This document shows, piece after piece, positions 1 to 8,240 of a DNA stretch of 51,678 nucleotides (its first letter is position 1; every line of letters starts with the position of its first letter). Made by a program: the position numbers and the translations under genes. This stretch comes from Clostridia bacterium (lineage in GTDB: Bacteria; Bacillota; Clostridia; Christensenellales; Aristaeellaceae), in assembly GCA_017484085.1 (NCBI GenBank), contig JAFUTW010000039.1, positions 1 through 51,678 on the forward strand. The letters run 5' to 3'. Below the pieces are notes generated by a model. It made no database searches and was not told the DNA's origin. It saw only the letters and a list, made by a program, of their open reading frames with translations.

Positions 1-22
1 GTTGCTCCTTGGTGTATTTCAT
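1..22 (-). CDS. Transposase N-terminus (partial, runs off the window)
   Basis: Seven codons are visible on the minus strand, reading M-K-Y-T-K-E-Q, before the window edge. A good ribosome binding site (GGGAGG) lies 6-8 bases upstream, at about 28-34. The peptide matches the usual opening of the OrfA helix-turn-helix protein of IS3-type insertion sequences in Clostridia, as I remember that family. Seven residues cannot prove it. The rest of the gene lies outside the window. Confidence 0.45.
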
Positions 23-141
23 TGGCACCTCCCTGGTTCCATCTTTTACAGGACTGGTTACTTCTGTGGTAGATGGTACTACTACAGAGAACCAATGTCT
101 ATAAAAAATAGGGTGGTGTCTACTTTTAGCTTACCACTTCA
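1..141 (-). mobile_element. Probable end of an IS3-type insertion sequence
   Basis: The stretch between the putative transposase start (22) and about 141 has no gene and ends in a TG...CA-type terminus read on the minus strand (TGAAGTGGTAAGC at 129-141). It differs from the GC-rich flank beyond. Only one end is in the window, so the inverted repeat partner and target duplication cannot be seen and the exact boundary is uncertain. Confidence 0.4.
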
Positions 142-174
142 GGGCCGTTATGACCACTTCGATACACCTCCGCG

Positions 175-206
175 AAAAGCGGGCTTTCCTGTCGGAAAGC
201 CCGCTT
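175..206 (-). terminator. Rho-independent terminator of htpG
   Basis: A perfect 13-bp stem (177-189 with 194-206) closes a 4-base loop. On the minus strand it is followed by TTTT. It lies 27 bases beyond the htpG stop codon. Confidence 0.85.
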
Positions 207-232
207 ATTATAAGGCAATTGAGGAAGCAGTG

Positions 233-2155
233 TCAAGCCTCGGTCTTCTCTGCCGGGGCGTCTTCGCCGGCGGCGAGGTTTACGATCTCCATGGAGCGGC
301 GCAGGAACTCGGTCATGCGCTCGGCCGTGAGCGGCTGGCGCGAGAGCTCGGCCAGGTCGCAAAGCTGGCGGGTGAGCAGCACGCTGCGCTCGTCCTTCTC
401 ACGCTCGGAGAGCTTGCGGACGGTAGCGTTGCGGCTGTTGAGCACCACGGAGTACTTCTCCGGCATGGAGAACTCGCTGCGGCCGTAGATGCGGCTCATG
501 TCGTTGAAGCGGCGGCTCTGCTCGTCCTCGATCAGCATCATGGGGATGGATTCGTTGGCCAGGGGCTTTACCTCGACGGTGAGGTCGTCCTTGCCGCTGG
601 CTTCCTTCACCAGGGCGGTCAGCTTTTCGTCATCCAGCAACGCGGTGTCCGTGGCGTCCTTGTCGGTGAGGCTGTCCAGCTCCGCATCCACACGGCAGTA
701 GTGGAACTTGTTTTCCGCATCCCCGCTGTACTCCATGTAGGAGATGAAGTTGACGTCGATCGCCTGATCCAGCACGGCGACGTCGATGCCGCGCTCCGTA
801 AACAGGCGGATCGCCGCATCCTGCCGCGCCGCGTCGGCGGTGTAGACCATCTTGTCGGGCAGCTTTTCGCCGTTGCGCTCCTTGTATTCAGCAAGGGTCA
901 GGAACTTGCCCTCCGTCGTCTTGAAGAGCAGGACGTCCTTCATGCGCTCGGCGAACTTCTCGTCGCGCATCACGCCGTACTTGATGAACGGATGGATATC
1001 CGGCCAGAAGCCTTCATAGGCGGCGCGGTCCGTCTTGAACATGCCGGTCAGCCGGTCGGCGACCTTCTTGGTGATGTGGTTGCTGATGCGGCGGACATAG
1101 CCGTCGTTCTGCAGGAAGGAACGGGAGACGTTGAGCGGGAAATCCGCGCAGTCGATGACACCCTTGAGGAGCATCAGGAACTCGGGGATGACTTCCTTGA
1201 TGTTGTCCGCCACGAAGACCTGGCCGGAGTACAGCTTGATCTGGCCTTCGATGCCGCCGAACTGGTCGCGGATCTTCGGGAAGTAGAGGATGCCCTTCAT
1301 CTTGAAGGGATAATCGACGTTCAGATGGATCCAGAACAGCGGATCCTCAAACTCATGGAAGGTCTTCTTGTAGAATTCCTTGTATTCCTCGTCTGTGCAG
1401 TCCTGCGGGGCTTTCGTGTACAGCGGATGCACGTCGTTGATGGGCTTGGGCTCTTCCTTCTTTTCCGCTTCGGCGTCCTTGGCCTCGGAAACGGTCTCGC
1501 CCTTCTCATCCTTTACAACGGCTTCCGGCTCCTTCTTCTCCTTGATCTCCTCCAGGTAGATCGGCACCGCCATGAAGGAGCAGTAGCGGTTCAGCACCTC
1601 GCGCACGCGCCAGATGTCCAGGAACTCCTCTTCCGCGTCGGAGATGTGCAGGGTGATGGTGGTGCCGCGGCTCTCCCGGTTGCCGGCGGTCATTTCGAAG
1701 GACATGCCGTCCGCGCTCTCCCAATGTACGGGTTCCGCGCCCTCGCGGAAGGAGAGGGTGTCGATCTCCACGGTGTCCGAGACCATGAAGACGGAGTAGA
1801 AGCCGAGGCCGAAGTGCCCGATGATGCCGTTGTCCTCGCCCTCCTTCGCGTATTCGGCGAGGAAGGACTTGGCACCGGAGAAGGCGACCTGGTTGATGTT
1901 GGTGGCGACCTCGTCCGCCGTCATGCCGACGCCGTCGTCGATGAAGCGCAGCTCCTTTTTCGCCTTGTCGACTTCCACGCGGATGGAGCACTGCGATGCT
2001 GCCGCGCTGTCCACCATGCGCAGCTTGGTGATGGCGTCGCTGGCATTGGAGACGACCTCACGGATGAAGATATCCTTGTCGCTGTACAGCCACTTTTTGA
2101 TGATGGGCATGATATTCTGCGCCTCAATGGAGACGCTGCCGCGAATCGGATCCAT
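233..2155 (-). CDS. htpG: Molecular chaperone HtpG (Hsp90 family)
   Basis: ATP-dependent Hsp90 chaperone, 640 residues, cytosolic dimer. The GHKL ATPase domain holds the N-box (NASDA, residues 37-41), DGVGM (74-78) and GHFGLGFYS (113-121); middle and dimerisation domains follow. The start is the ATG at 2155, which has AAGGAGG 6-7 bases upstream; an in-frame start 34 codons earlier lacks one and would read through the promoter. Residues about 202-237 form a highly charged Lys/Glu linker between the N and middle domains, longer than in typical bacterial HtpG such as that of E. coli and reminiscent of eukaryotic Hsp90. The gene is monocistronic, with its own sigma-A-like promoter, a CIRCE element and a terminator, so HrcA control is likely. 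Identity is certain; the role of the linker is not known. Confidence 0.97.
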   Translation of the reverse strand: MDPIRGSVSIEAQNIMPIIKKWLYSDKDIFIREVVSNASDAITKLRMVDSAAASQCSIRVEVDKAKKELRFIDDGVGMTADEVATNINQVAFSGAKSFLAEYAKEGEDNGIIGHFGLGFYSVFMVSDTVEIDTLSFREGAEPVHWESADGMSFEMTAGNRESRGTTITLHISDAEEEFLDIWRVREVLNRYCSFMAVPIYLEEIKEKKEPEAVVKDEKGETVSEAKDAEAEKKEEPKPINDVHPLYTKAPQDCTDEEYKEFYKKTFHEFEDPLFWIHLNVDYPFKMKGILYFPKIRDQFGGIEGQIKLYSGQVFVADNIKEVIPEFLMLLKGVIDCADFPLNVSRSFLQNDGYVRRISNHITKKVADRLTGMFKTDRAAYEGFWPDIHPFIKYGVMRDEKFAERMKDVLLFKTTEGKFLTLAEYKERNGEKLPDKMVYTADAARQDAAIRLFTERGIDVAVLDQAIDVNFISYMEYSGDAENKFHYCRVDAELDSLTDKDATDTALLDDEKLTALVKEASGKDDLTVEVKPLANESIPMMLIEDEQSRRFNDMSRIYGRSEFSMPEKYSVVLNSRNATVRKLSEREKDERSVLLTRQLCDLAELSRQPLTAERMTEFLRRSMEIVNLAAGEDAPAEKTEA

Positions 2156-2210
2156 AACAAAACCTCCTTGGATAAGCCGCGGAAACCCGCGGACGTTCTT
2201 TTCGACGCCT

Positions 2211-2239
2211 ATTGTATGCCCGCTGGAGGGTAAAGTCAA
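2211..2239 (-). promoter_or_regulatory. Sigma-A promoter of htpG
   Basis: On the minus strand, TTGACT (2234-2239) is followed after 17 bases by TACAAT (2211-2216). It lies 56 bases upstream of the htpG ATG and just downstream of the CIRCE element. Confidence 0.75.
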
Positions 2240-2246
2240 GCAAAAT

Positions 2247-2273
2247 TTAGCACTCAAAGAGATTGAGTGCTAA
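2247..2273. promoter_or_regulatory. CIRCE operator (HrcA binding site)
   Basis: A perfect consensus: TTAGCACTC (2247-2255), nine bases, GAGTGCTAA (2265-2273). It is the binding site of the heat-shock repressor HrcA. It sits 7 bp upstream of the -35 box of htpG rather than over or after the start of transcription. Read on the minus strand its stem is followed by ATTTTG, so it might also help end transcription from the upstream repeat-protein gene. Confidence 0.95.
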
Positions 2274-2293
2274 TAAAGAATATGTGACGTGTT

Positions 2294-4378
2294 TTATTGG
2301 ATTGGCGTTCCATCTGGATAAATAAACTTTGCAGGTGTATTTTCAAAAACAGATGGAGAGATATCCGTCATATCATTAGGAACCACAATTAGTCTTGCTT
2401 TAGTCAGATTTGTAAAAGCACCGTCTTCGATGGATTGCACACCATCAGGCAATACATAGATTTCGGCTTGTGTACCTTTGAAGGCATTTTCAGATACTGT
2501 TTTTAAAGCCGATGGCAGATGAATGATATTAGCTGGCTTTACTGTTACCGTTGCCACTGAAGCAAGTCCGCTTGCGGTTTGTACAATGATGCGGGTATTA
2601 CCCGGCGTGATAGCCTGAATTCGTCCATTTGCATTTACTGTTGCGACTGCTGGGTTTTCCGACTGATAAGTAACCGCCAAAGTAGAAATAGGGATACCTT
2701 GCGAAACAGAGTTTACAGATAACTGTGAAGCTTCATATGGTATAAGGCTGAGACTCTCAGGCGAAACTGTCAATGTAGATACGGGAGCTATAATACAGAT
2801 GGCAGCAGTTTGAGTAAGTCCGGTTAAAGTATCAGTTGCAGTTAATGTTGTTTCTCCAATTGCGTAACTCTCGATATATCCTGTCGAAGTTATACTGGCA
2901 TATACGGTATCTGCAATACTCCAGTCAAGATCAAGGAATGCGTTGGAAGGAGTGACCTCAGGAGCAGGAAGTGACGCAGTGCTTTTTGCTTCAACATATA
3001 GTTTTTCAGGTAGAGAAAACGATGAAGCGGGAATGACGACCGTCAGGCGCATTTGAGCAGAAAGAGAATTGACTTTCAATGTGATGGTTGTTTCCCCTGT
3101 ATGATTTGGGCTCACAATACCATTATTGTCGATGGTTGCAACCTCTGGATTTGAAGAGGACCATTCAATACTCAGGTCAGCAGTTTTAGGAAATATGTCA
3201 GGCACAAGTGCTGTGGCTTTACCTAACGGGATTGTTTTATCTGCGGGTAAAGAAACAGAGCCTATTTGTTCAAAAGGCTTTCCGTCCAGCAGAAAAACAT
3301 CAAATCCGTGTTGCCTTGCCCAAGATTCGGCATAGGAGTATTCATAACAGTAAACGGTTGGACTATAATATGATGTAAGAGCATTATCACCTATTCGTGT
3401 GACAGAGTTAGGGATGAATAGCTTTTTTAAATTCTTACAATGAGCAAATGCGTAAGTACCGATAGAGTTAACGGTATTAGGTATTGTTACTGAATGCAAT
3501 ACGGAGCAATTCATAAAAGAGTAATCATCTATAATCTTAACCGTATCTGGAATACTAATGGTTTCTACTGTTTTGTCTACACCAGTAACAGCTAATTCGT
3601 AAGTATCTGTACCTGTTAAGCGTTTCCATCGTAGGAAGATAGACGGATTATCCTTTTCAACGAAAGAATGAACTTGTTCGCTAATTGCTTTAGCTGCGGT
3701 TGAATTAGCATCACAAATAAGCTTTGCTTCGTCATTTTTAATTGCGAATAATTCGAGACCGACAACACTATTGGGTATAATTAGCTCAGACAATGTTTCA
3801 TCAGTTGAGATTAAGTATAGTTGATCACTCTTTCCCTCTTTATATTTAAGTACAAGACCCCGATAATTCTTATCAATGAAAGAGTACCAATGCCAACCGA
3901 GAGAAGTTGCTGTTTTGCTATTAATATGACTGTAAAGAATTGCGGGACACTCATTAAAAGTATTAGATCCAATATATGCTATATTATCGGGAAAGTTGAT
4001 TTCATTTAAGCTTTCACATTTATAGAAAACATTATCGCCAATGCTCTCAAGGGTTTCAGGTAGTATTACGTTTTCTAGATGGGTACACTTCCAAAAAGCT
4101 TGAGTGCCAAGCCTTTTAAATCCAGCAGGAAACTTGATAGTTCTAAGACTTGTGCAATCTTCAAAAGTTGAAAGACCTGTAGCAACAACAGGATAACCAT
4201 TTATCTGCTCTGGTAAGGTGAGGTATTCTTTGATTCCTTGATACTTGTCAATAATAGCTGTGCCATCTTCAATAGTATATAGATAGTCTCCGTATACTTC
4301 AGCATAGGCCAATAGACACCATATTGTAGAAACAGAAAGCATAATGCTTACAATGAATAACTGAATAAAGTGTTTCAT
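2294..4378 (-). CDS. Secreted leucine-rich-repeat (BspA-type) protein with Ig-like Big_2 domains
   Basis: 694 residues. A signal peptide (1-26, cleavage after Ala-Tyr-Ala) is followed by BspA-type leucine-rich repeats (about 55-150 and 270-335; recurring I-P/F-P-x-x-V, I-G-x-x-A-F and C-x-x-L units). Three bacterial Ig-like Big_2 domains follow (about 372-448, 450-532, 533-615), each with the E/D-N-P-x-V-A-T-V and G-x-T-T/R-I signature, then a last repeat (616-690). Such proteins are usually displayed or secreted adhesins. No LPxTG motif, SLH domain or transmembrane anchor is visible, so retention is unexplained. The gene is clearly more AT-rich than its neighbours, which with the nearby insertion sequence suggests recent acquisition. 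The ATG at 4378 has a GAGAGGG site 12 bases upstream. Confidence 0.85.
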   Translation of the reverse strand: MKHFIQLFIVSIMLSVSTIWCLLAYAEVYGDYLYTIEDGTAIIDKYQGIKEYLTLPEQINGYPVVATGLSTFEDCTSLRTIKFPAGFKRLGTQAFWKCTHLENVILPETLESIGDNVFYKCESLNEINFPDNIAYIGSNTFNECPAILYSHINSKTATSLGWHWYSFIDKNYRGLVLKYKEGKSDQLYLISTDETLSELIIPNSVVGLELFAIKNDEAKLICDANSTAAKAISEQVHSFVEKDNPSIFLRWKRLTGTDTYELAVTGVDKTVETISIPDTVKIIDDYSFMNCSVLHSVTIPNTVNSIGTYAFAHCKNLKKLFIPNSVTRIGDNALTSYYSPTVYCYEYSYAESWARQHGFDVFLLDGKPFEQIGSVSLPADKTIPLGKATALVPDIFPKTADLSIEWSSSNPEVATIDNNGIVSPNHTGETTITLKVNSLSAQMRLTVVIPASSFSLPEKLYVEAKSTASLPAPEVTPSNAFLDLDWSIADTVYASITSTGYIESYAIGETTLTATDTLTGLTQTAAICIIAPVSTLTVSPESLSLIPYEASQLSVNSVSQGIPISTLAVTYQSENPAVATVNANGRIQAITPGNTRIIVQTASGLASVATVTVKPANIIHLPSALKTVSENAFKGTQAEIYVLPDGVQSIEDGAFTNLTKARLIVVPNDMTDISPSVFENTPAKFIYPDGTPIQ

Positions 4379-4763
4379 TCAATCAGCCCTCTCTATTTAA
4401 ACTGGTATCATTATAACAGAATATTGAATATGCAGGAAGAAAATGGCGAGAAGTTCATGATAGGAAATATAGAAAAGCATGAAAGAATTGTATTTGGGTA
4501 TTTGTCTAGTGCTGGTGTTAATGTTATTGTTGCAGAAAAGATAGATTTCTAAAACTGAATAATAAGCTTATAAATGAATAGATATAATCCTTGTCCATCC
4601 GGACGGAACGCCGGCGGAACTTTGATAAAACCGGAACCCTTTTTGATGGATCTGTGCATACCTTGATTTGAAAGGGAATTGTTTGACGCGCTATCTGCAG
4701 TGCTGTATTATATAGCTTAGTTATACTTTACGTACTGCGGTACAGCACAAAGACAGATGCCCT
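4379..4763. other. AT-rich intergenic stretch, mostly featureless
   Basis: 385 bases between the repeat-protein start and the next gene. A 60-codon open frame at 4370-4552 overlaps the divergent gene start, lacks a ribosome binding site and matches nothing I know, so I do not call it. The only supported content is the promoter and inverted repeat at 4683-4748. Confidence 0.5.
4683..4748 (+). promoter_or_regulatory. Sigma-A promoter with flanking inverted repeat
   Basis: TTGACG (4683-4688), a 17-base spacer and TATTAT (4706-4711) form a good promoter for the membrane protein and nuclease genes. GTGCTGTA (4701-4708, overlapping the -10 box) is repeated inverted as TACAGCAC (4741-4748), which may be an operator. 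Confidence 0.7.
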
Positions 4764-5435
4764 ATGATCATGAGACTGAGAAGTGCCATTGAGAAGACCG
4801 ATACAGGGAAAAGACTTCTGAAGGATCGCCGGTTCAGGCTGATCCTTTTTGCCGTGATGAGCATGGGGTGGAATCTGGTTTATGCCGTCTTCAACGCGCT
4901 TCTCGGGCTGATCGGACAGTCCGCGTGGTTTGCGGTGATGTCCGTCTACTACGCCGTGCTGGGGCTGATGAAGCTCTTGGTTCTGTCGTCCCGCGGCAAG
5001 CTGCCCGGAAAAAGTACGGCAAAGCGCACGATGACGGTGACGGGAACGGGGATGTTCCTTTTGGCCGGGATCCTGTCGGTCATCGTCAAGCTGACAATTT
5101 CAAACGCCGTAGGCAGGAGCTATCCCATCGCCGTCATGATCGCCATCGCCGCTTTCACATTCGGTATCGTCATCAAAGCGATCGTGAATGCCGTGCAGGC
5201 GCACCGGCACGGAGACCTCTTCTGGGTCATGCTGCGCAATATCTCCCTGGCGTCCGCAGCGGGCTCCGTCCTTGCGCTGGAGCGCTCGATGATGAGTACC
5301 TTCGGCAGCAGTACGGATTCCTTTACCTATACGATGGAAGGCGTCTCCGGTCTGGTAAGCTTTCTCTTCGTCGTGCTGCTGGGCACTTCCATGATCGTCC
5401 GCGCCATTCGGATGGGGGAGGGCAAAGATGCGTAA
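4764..5435 (+). CDS. Integral membrane protein of unknown function, six predicted helices
   Basis: 223 residues. Hydrophobic segments lie at about 28-50, 55-73, 90-112, 118-142, 155-175 and 190-213, with basic loops. I do not recognise the family. The gene overlaps the following secreted-nuclease gene by 8 bases and shares its promoter, so the two are probably co-expressed. That suggests, without proving, a role in export, membrane association or envelope stress. An ATG at 4770 (third codon) is an alternative start; neither has a strong ribosome binding site. Confidence 0.6.
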   Translation: MIMRLRSAIEKTDTGKRLLKDRRFRLILFAVMSMGWNLVYAVFNALLGLIGQSAWFAVMSVYYAVLGLMKLLVLSSRGKLPGKSTAKRTMTVTGTGMFLLAGILSVIVKLTISNAVGRSYPIAVMIAIAAFTFGIVIKAIVNAVQAHRHGDLFWVMLRNISLASAAGSVLALERSMMSTFGSSTDSFTYTMEGVSGLVSFLFVVLLGTSMIVRAIRMGEGKDA

Positions 5436-6255
5436 GGGGTTTAGCACAGCCGCAGCGACGCTTTGTCTGTGCCTTCTGCTGCTTCTGCTTTCTCCGGCTT
5501 CCTTCGCCGAGTTTCCCGCGCCGCAGGAGACCGTGCTGGAGACTCTGCCGGACTTTTCGGGGCTGGACGGGAGCAGCGCATTCGTCCGCTACGGAGAGCC
5601 GGACGCGCTGGGGCGCTGCACGGCGGCCGTCGCGGTGCTGGGGCCGGAACTGCGGCAGGGCGAGGAGCGCGCGGACATCGCGAACTTCCGGCCGACGGGG
5701 CTGCACAACGCGGCTTACAGCTTCGTCCGGGACCGCTGGGTCTACAACCGCTGCCACCTGATCGGGCGGCAGCTGGGCGGCGCGGATGAGATGAACAACC
5801 TGTTTACGGGCACCCACGCGCTCAACCACGCTCTGATGCTTCCAAGAGAGAACGAGATCGCGGCTTACATCCGAAAGACGGGCAGGCATGTCTTCTACCG
5901 CGCGACCCCGCTGTATGAGAGGGATAATCTGCTGTGCTCCGCGGTGCTGCTGGAGGCGCAGTCCGTGGAGGACCGGGGAAGAGGCCTGCAGTTTTGCGTT
6001 CTGCTGCCAAACAGCGAGCCGGGCGTGGCGATCGATTACGCTTCGGGGTATACGACCCGCGCAGACGACTGGGAAAGCGGCGGGACGTCAGCCGGGGAGC
6101 GTGCATACATCGTCAACACCCGGACGGGGAAATTTCACCTGCCGGACTGCACGGATGCCAAGAGCATCTCCAAACGGAACCGGAAGGAGCGCCGGGGCTG
6201 CCGCGGGGAGCTGATCGCAGAGGGCTTTACACCCTGCGGAAAATGCAGGCCGTGA
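5428..6255 (+). CDS. Secreted DNA/RNA non-specific endonuclease
   Basis: 275 residues with a signal peptide (1-27, Ala-Ser-Phe-Ala then Glu). The core resembles EndA/NUC-type endonucleases: RWVYNRCHLIG around residues 103-113 stands in place of the DRGH motif with candidate catalytic His110, and Asn residues at 123-124 (MNNLFTGTHALNH) match the metal-binding region. The family cleaves DNA or RNA without sequence preference, outside the cell, for nutrition or DNA entry. The last 50 residues hold several cysteines (HLPDC..., RGCRG, PCGKC) in a layout like the zinc-binding segment of Ada, an added C-terminal module. Upstream overlap of 8 bases with the membrane protein gene; terminator downstream. 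Confidence 0.8.
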   Translation: MRKGFSTAAATLCLCLLLLLLSPASFAEFPAPQETVLETLPDFSGLDGSSAFVRYGEPDALGRCTAAVAVLGPELRQGEERADIANFRPTGLHNAAYSFVRDRWVYNRCHLIGRQLGGADEMNNLFTGTHALNHALMLPRENEIAAYIRKTGRHVFYRATPLYERDNLLCSAVLLEAQSVEDRGRGLQFCVLLPNSEPGVAIDYASGYTTRADDWESGGTSAGERAYIVNTRTGKFHLPDCTDAKSISKRNRKERRGCRGELIAEGFTPCGKCRP

Positions 6256-6285
6256 GCGCCGGGCAGATTTCAGCTTATAAAAAAT

Positions 6286-6356
6286 ATACAGACAGGCTTC
6301 CCTGCCGGTCGTCATTCATCCCGGAGGATGGATGAACCGCAGGGAAGCTTTTTGTC
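6286..6356 (+). terminator. Terminator after the nuclease gene
   Basis: GCTTCCCTGC (6296-6305) pairs with GCAGGGAAGC (6339-6348), extended by ACAGACA/TGTCTGT outside and a small inner hairpin, and followed by TTTTTG. Confidence 0.75.
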
Positions 6357-6402
6357 TGTCTGTTTTACTCGGAGCCTGCAGCGTGAAAACTGAGCAGGTG
6401 AT

Positions 6403-6416
6403 TGTAAACGTTTACA
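6403..6416. promoter_or_regulatory. cre / LacI-type operator, upstream copy
   Basis: TGTAAACGTTTACA is a perfect 14-bp palindrome matching the catabolite-response (CcpA) consensus and equally a LacI-family operator. It lies about 93 bases upstream of the -35 box of the allose operon. Confidence 0.75.
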
Positions 6417-6508
6417 TTTCCGGCGCGGTTTTTTGACAAATTTGACGAGGCGATTGGTCAGAATCGGATTACAGGAGAAATTTTATTGAAAAACTTTACA
6501 AAACAGGG

Positions 6509-6538
6509 TTGACAGTTCCAATCAAACCGCCTTATAAT
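6509..6538 (+). promoter_or_regulatory. Consensus sigma-A promoter of the allose operon
   Basis: TTGACA (6509-6514), an 18-base spacer and TATAAT (6533-6538). Both hexamers are perfect. It is flanked by two palindromic operators, giving a 5' leader of about 160 bases before alsA. Confidence 0.9.
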
Positions 6539-6641
6539 TCACATGAACGATAGGTCAATTGAACAATTTCAAAGTGCGTGAAATGGCAAACAAGGGTATG
6601 GCGAGCGTTGCGAATGAAACTGGTTGGCTGACGCGAAATAA

Positions 6642-6655
6642 TGAAAACGTTTACA
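6642..6655. promoter_or_regulatory. cre / LacI-type operator, downstream copy
   Basis: TGAAAACGTTTACA fits the cre consensus and is one base from the upstream copy. Lying about 100 bases into the leader, it would act as a roadblock or pair with the site at 6403 by DNA looping. Candidate binders are CcpA and the LacI-family protein encoded at 12007. Confidence 0.75.
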
Positions 6656-6703
6656 AATGAAGGCGGAACGAAGGACGGACACAAGACGGAAGAGAGGAAT
6701 GCT

Positions 6704-8224
6704 ATGGAACCCTTGATTCGGATGGTCGGCATCACCAAAACCTTTCCGGGCGTCAAGGCGCTGGACAACATCAGCTTTGACATCCTGCCGGGCGAGGTGC
6801 ACGTGCTGATCGGTGAAAACGGCGCAGGTAAGTCCACCCTGATGAAGATCCTTTCAGGCGTGTACCAGCCCACGTCCGGGCAGATCATCTGCAACGGACA
6901 CGAGTACAGCGCCCTCACGACGAAGATCTCCGCGGAGGAGGGCATCGCCGTCGTCTATCAGGAGCTGAGCGTCATCAACGAGCTCTCCATCCTGGAAAAC
7001 CTGTTTGTCGGCAAGCTGCCGACCACAAAGCGGCTCGGCATCCCCGTCGTGGACTACAAGACCATGATGGAGAAGGCGAAGGTCGTTCTGGAGCAGGTCG
7101 GCCTGCGGCATGATCCGAACACGCTCGTGGGCGAACTGGCCATTCCGGACAAGCAGCTTTGCGAAATCGCGAAGGCGCTGGTCAGCGGCGCGAAGGTCAT
7201 CGTCCTGGACGAGCCGACGACCAGCCTTACCACCTCCGAGGTGGAGCGCCTGCACGGCCTCATCCGCGAGCTGAAGGCGCAGGGCTGCGGCATCGTTTAC
7301 ATCTCCCACAAGATGAAGGAGCTCCACCAGATCGGCGACCGCATCACCGCCCTCAAGGACGGCGGCTACGTCGGCACCTATTCCGTAAACGAGGTCACGC
7401 TGGACGACCTCATCCGCCTCATGGTGGGCCGCGAGATCAAGGGCACCTACTTTGCCGACCAGAGCGCGGCGGAGCTGGAAAAGAACCCCGTGATATTTGA
7501 AGCAAAGGGCATTACCCGCGCGGACGGCGCGTGCCGCGACATCTCCTTCCAGCTGCATGAAGGCGAGATCCTGGGCTTTGCCGGGCTGGTCGGCGCGGGC
7601 CGCACCGAAACGATGGAAGCCATCTTCGGCGCTGTGCCAAAGAAGTCCGGACAGGTCTTCCTGCGCGGCAAGGAACTGAAGATCACGGAGCCTTACGCCG
7701 CGATCAAGCAGGGCATCGGCATGCTGACGGAGGACCGCCGCAAGCTGGGCTTCGCCAAGAACTTTACCTGCAAGCAGAACATCTCCCTGGAGCCCTACAT
7801 CAAGGAATCCACGGCCGGCGGCCTGGGCGGCATGCTGGACGAGGGCAAGGAACAGAAATGGGCTTCCGAGCAGATCAGCGCTCTCAGCGTCAAGTGCACG
7901 GGCCCCGAGCAGATGACGGTCAACCTCTCCGGCGGCAACCAGCAGAAGGTCATCCTCGGCAAGTGGATGGCCGCGGGCAGCGAGGTGCTCATCTTTGATG
8001 AGCCGACCAAGGGCATCGACGTGGGTTCCAAGAGCGAGATTTACGTGCTGATGCGCCGCCTGGCCAAGGCCGGCAAGGGCGTTCTCATGATCTCCTCGGA
8101 ACAGACGGAGCTGCTGAGCGTGTGCGACCGGATCGCGGTATTCCACAATGGAGAACTGAAGGCGGTACTGGAAGGGAAAAAGGCGACGGAAGAAGAGATC
8201 GTGAAGATCTCTACCGGCGAGTGA
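6704..8224 (+). CDS. alsA: D-allose ABC importer, ATP-binding subunit AlsA
   Basis: 506 residues with two ABC domains, as in RbsA/XylG/AlsA sugar importers. Walker A of domain 1 is GENGAGKST (37-45). Domain 2 has the degenerate GLVGAGRTE loop and the signature LSGGNQQKV, followed by DEPTKGIDVGSK. The start is the ATG at 6704 after GAGAGGA; an earlier in-frame ATG at 6641 overlaps the operator. First gene of the operon; sugar specificity is taken from alsE, alsK and alsB downstream. It energises sugar uptake at the inner face of the membrane. Confidence 0.88.
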   Translation: MEPLIRMVGITKTFPGVKALDNISFDILPGEVHVLIGENGAGKSTLMKILSGVYQPTSGQIICNGHEYSALTTKISAEEGIAVVYQELSVINELSILENLFVGKLPTTKRLGIPVVDYKTMMEKAKVVLEQVGLRHDPNTLVGELAIPDKQLCEIAKALVSGAKVIVLDEPTTSLTTSEVERLHGLIRELKAQGCGIVYISHKMKELHQIGDRITALKDGGYVGTYSVNEVTLDDLIRLMVGREIKGTYFADQSAAELEKNPVIFEAKGITRADGACRDISFQLHEGEILGFAGLVGAGRTETMEAIFGAVPKKSGQVFLRGKELKITEPYAAIKQGIGMLTEDRRKLGFAKNFTCKQNISLEPYIKESTAGGLGGMLDEGKEQKWASEQISALSVKCTGPEQMTVNLSGGNQQKVILGKWMAAGSEVLIFDEPTKGIDVGSKSEIYVLMRRLAKAGKGVLMISSEQTELLSVCDRIAVFHNGELKAVLEGKKATEEEIVKISTGE

Positions 8225-8240
8225 GAAGGAGGCAAAACTC

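Noticed and set aside
2-2233. 743-codon open frame on the plus strand
   Set aside because: It is antisense to htpG, has no ribosome binding site, and its translation is low-complexity; the minus strand encodes an unmistakable Hsp90.
4370-4552. 60-codon plus-strand frame in the AT-rich gap
   Set aside because: It overlaps the divergent gene's start, has no ribosome binding site and no recognisable content.
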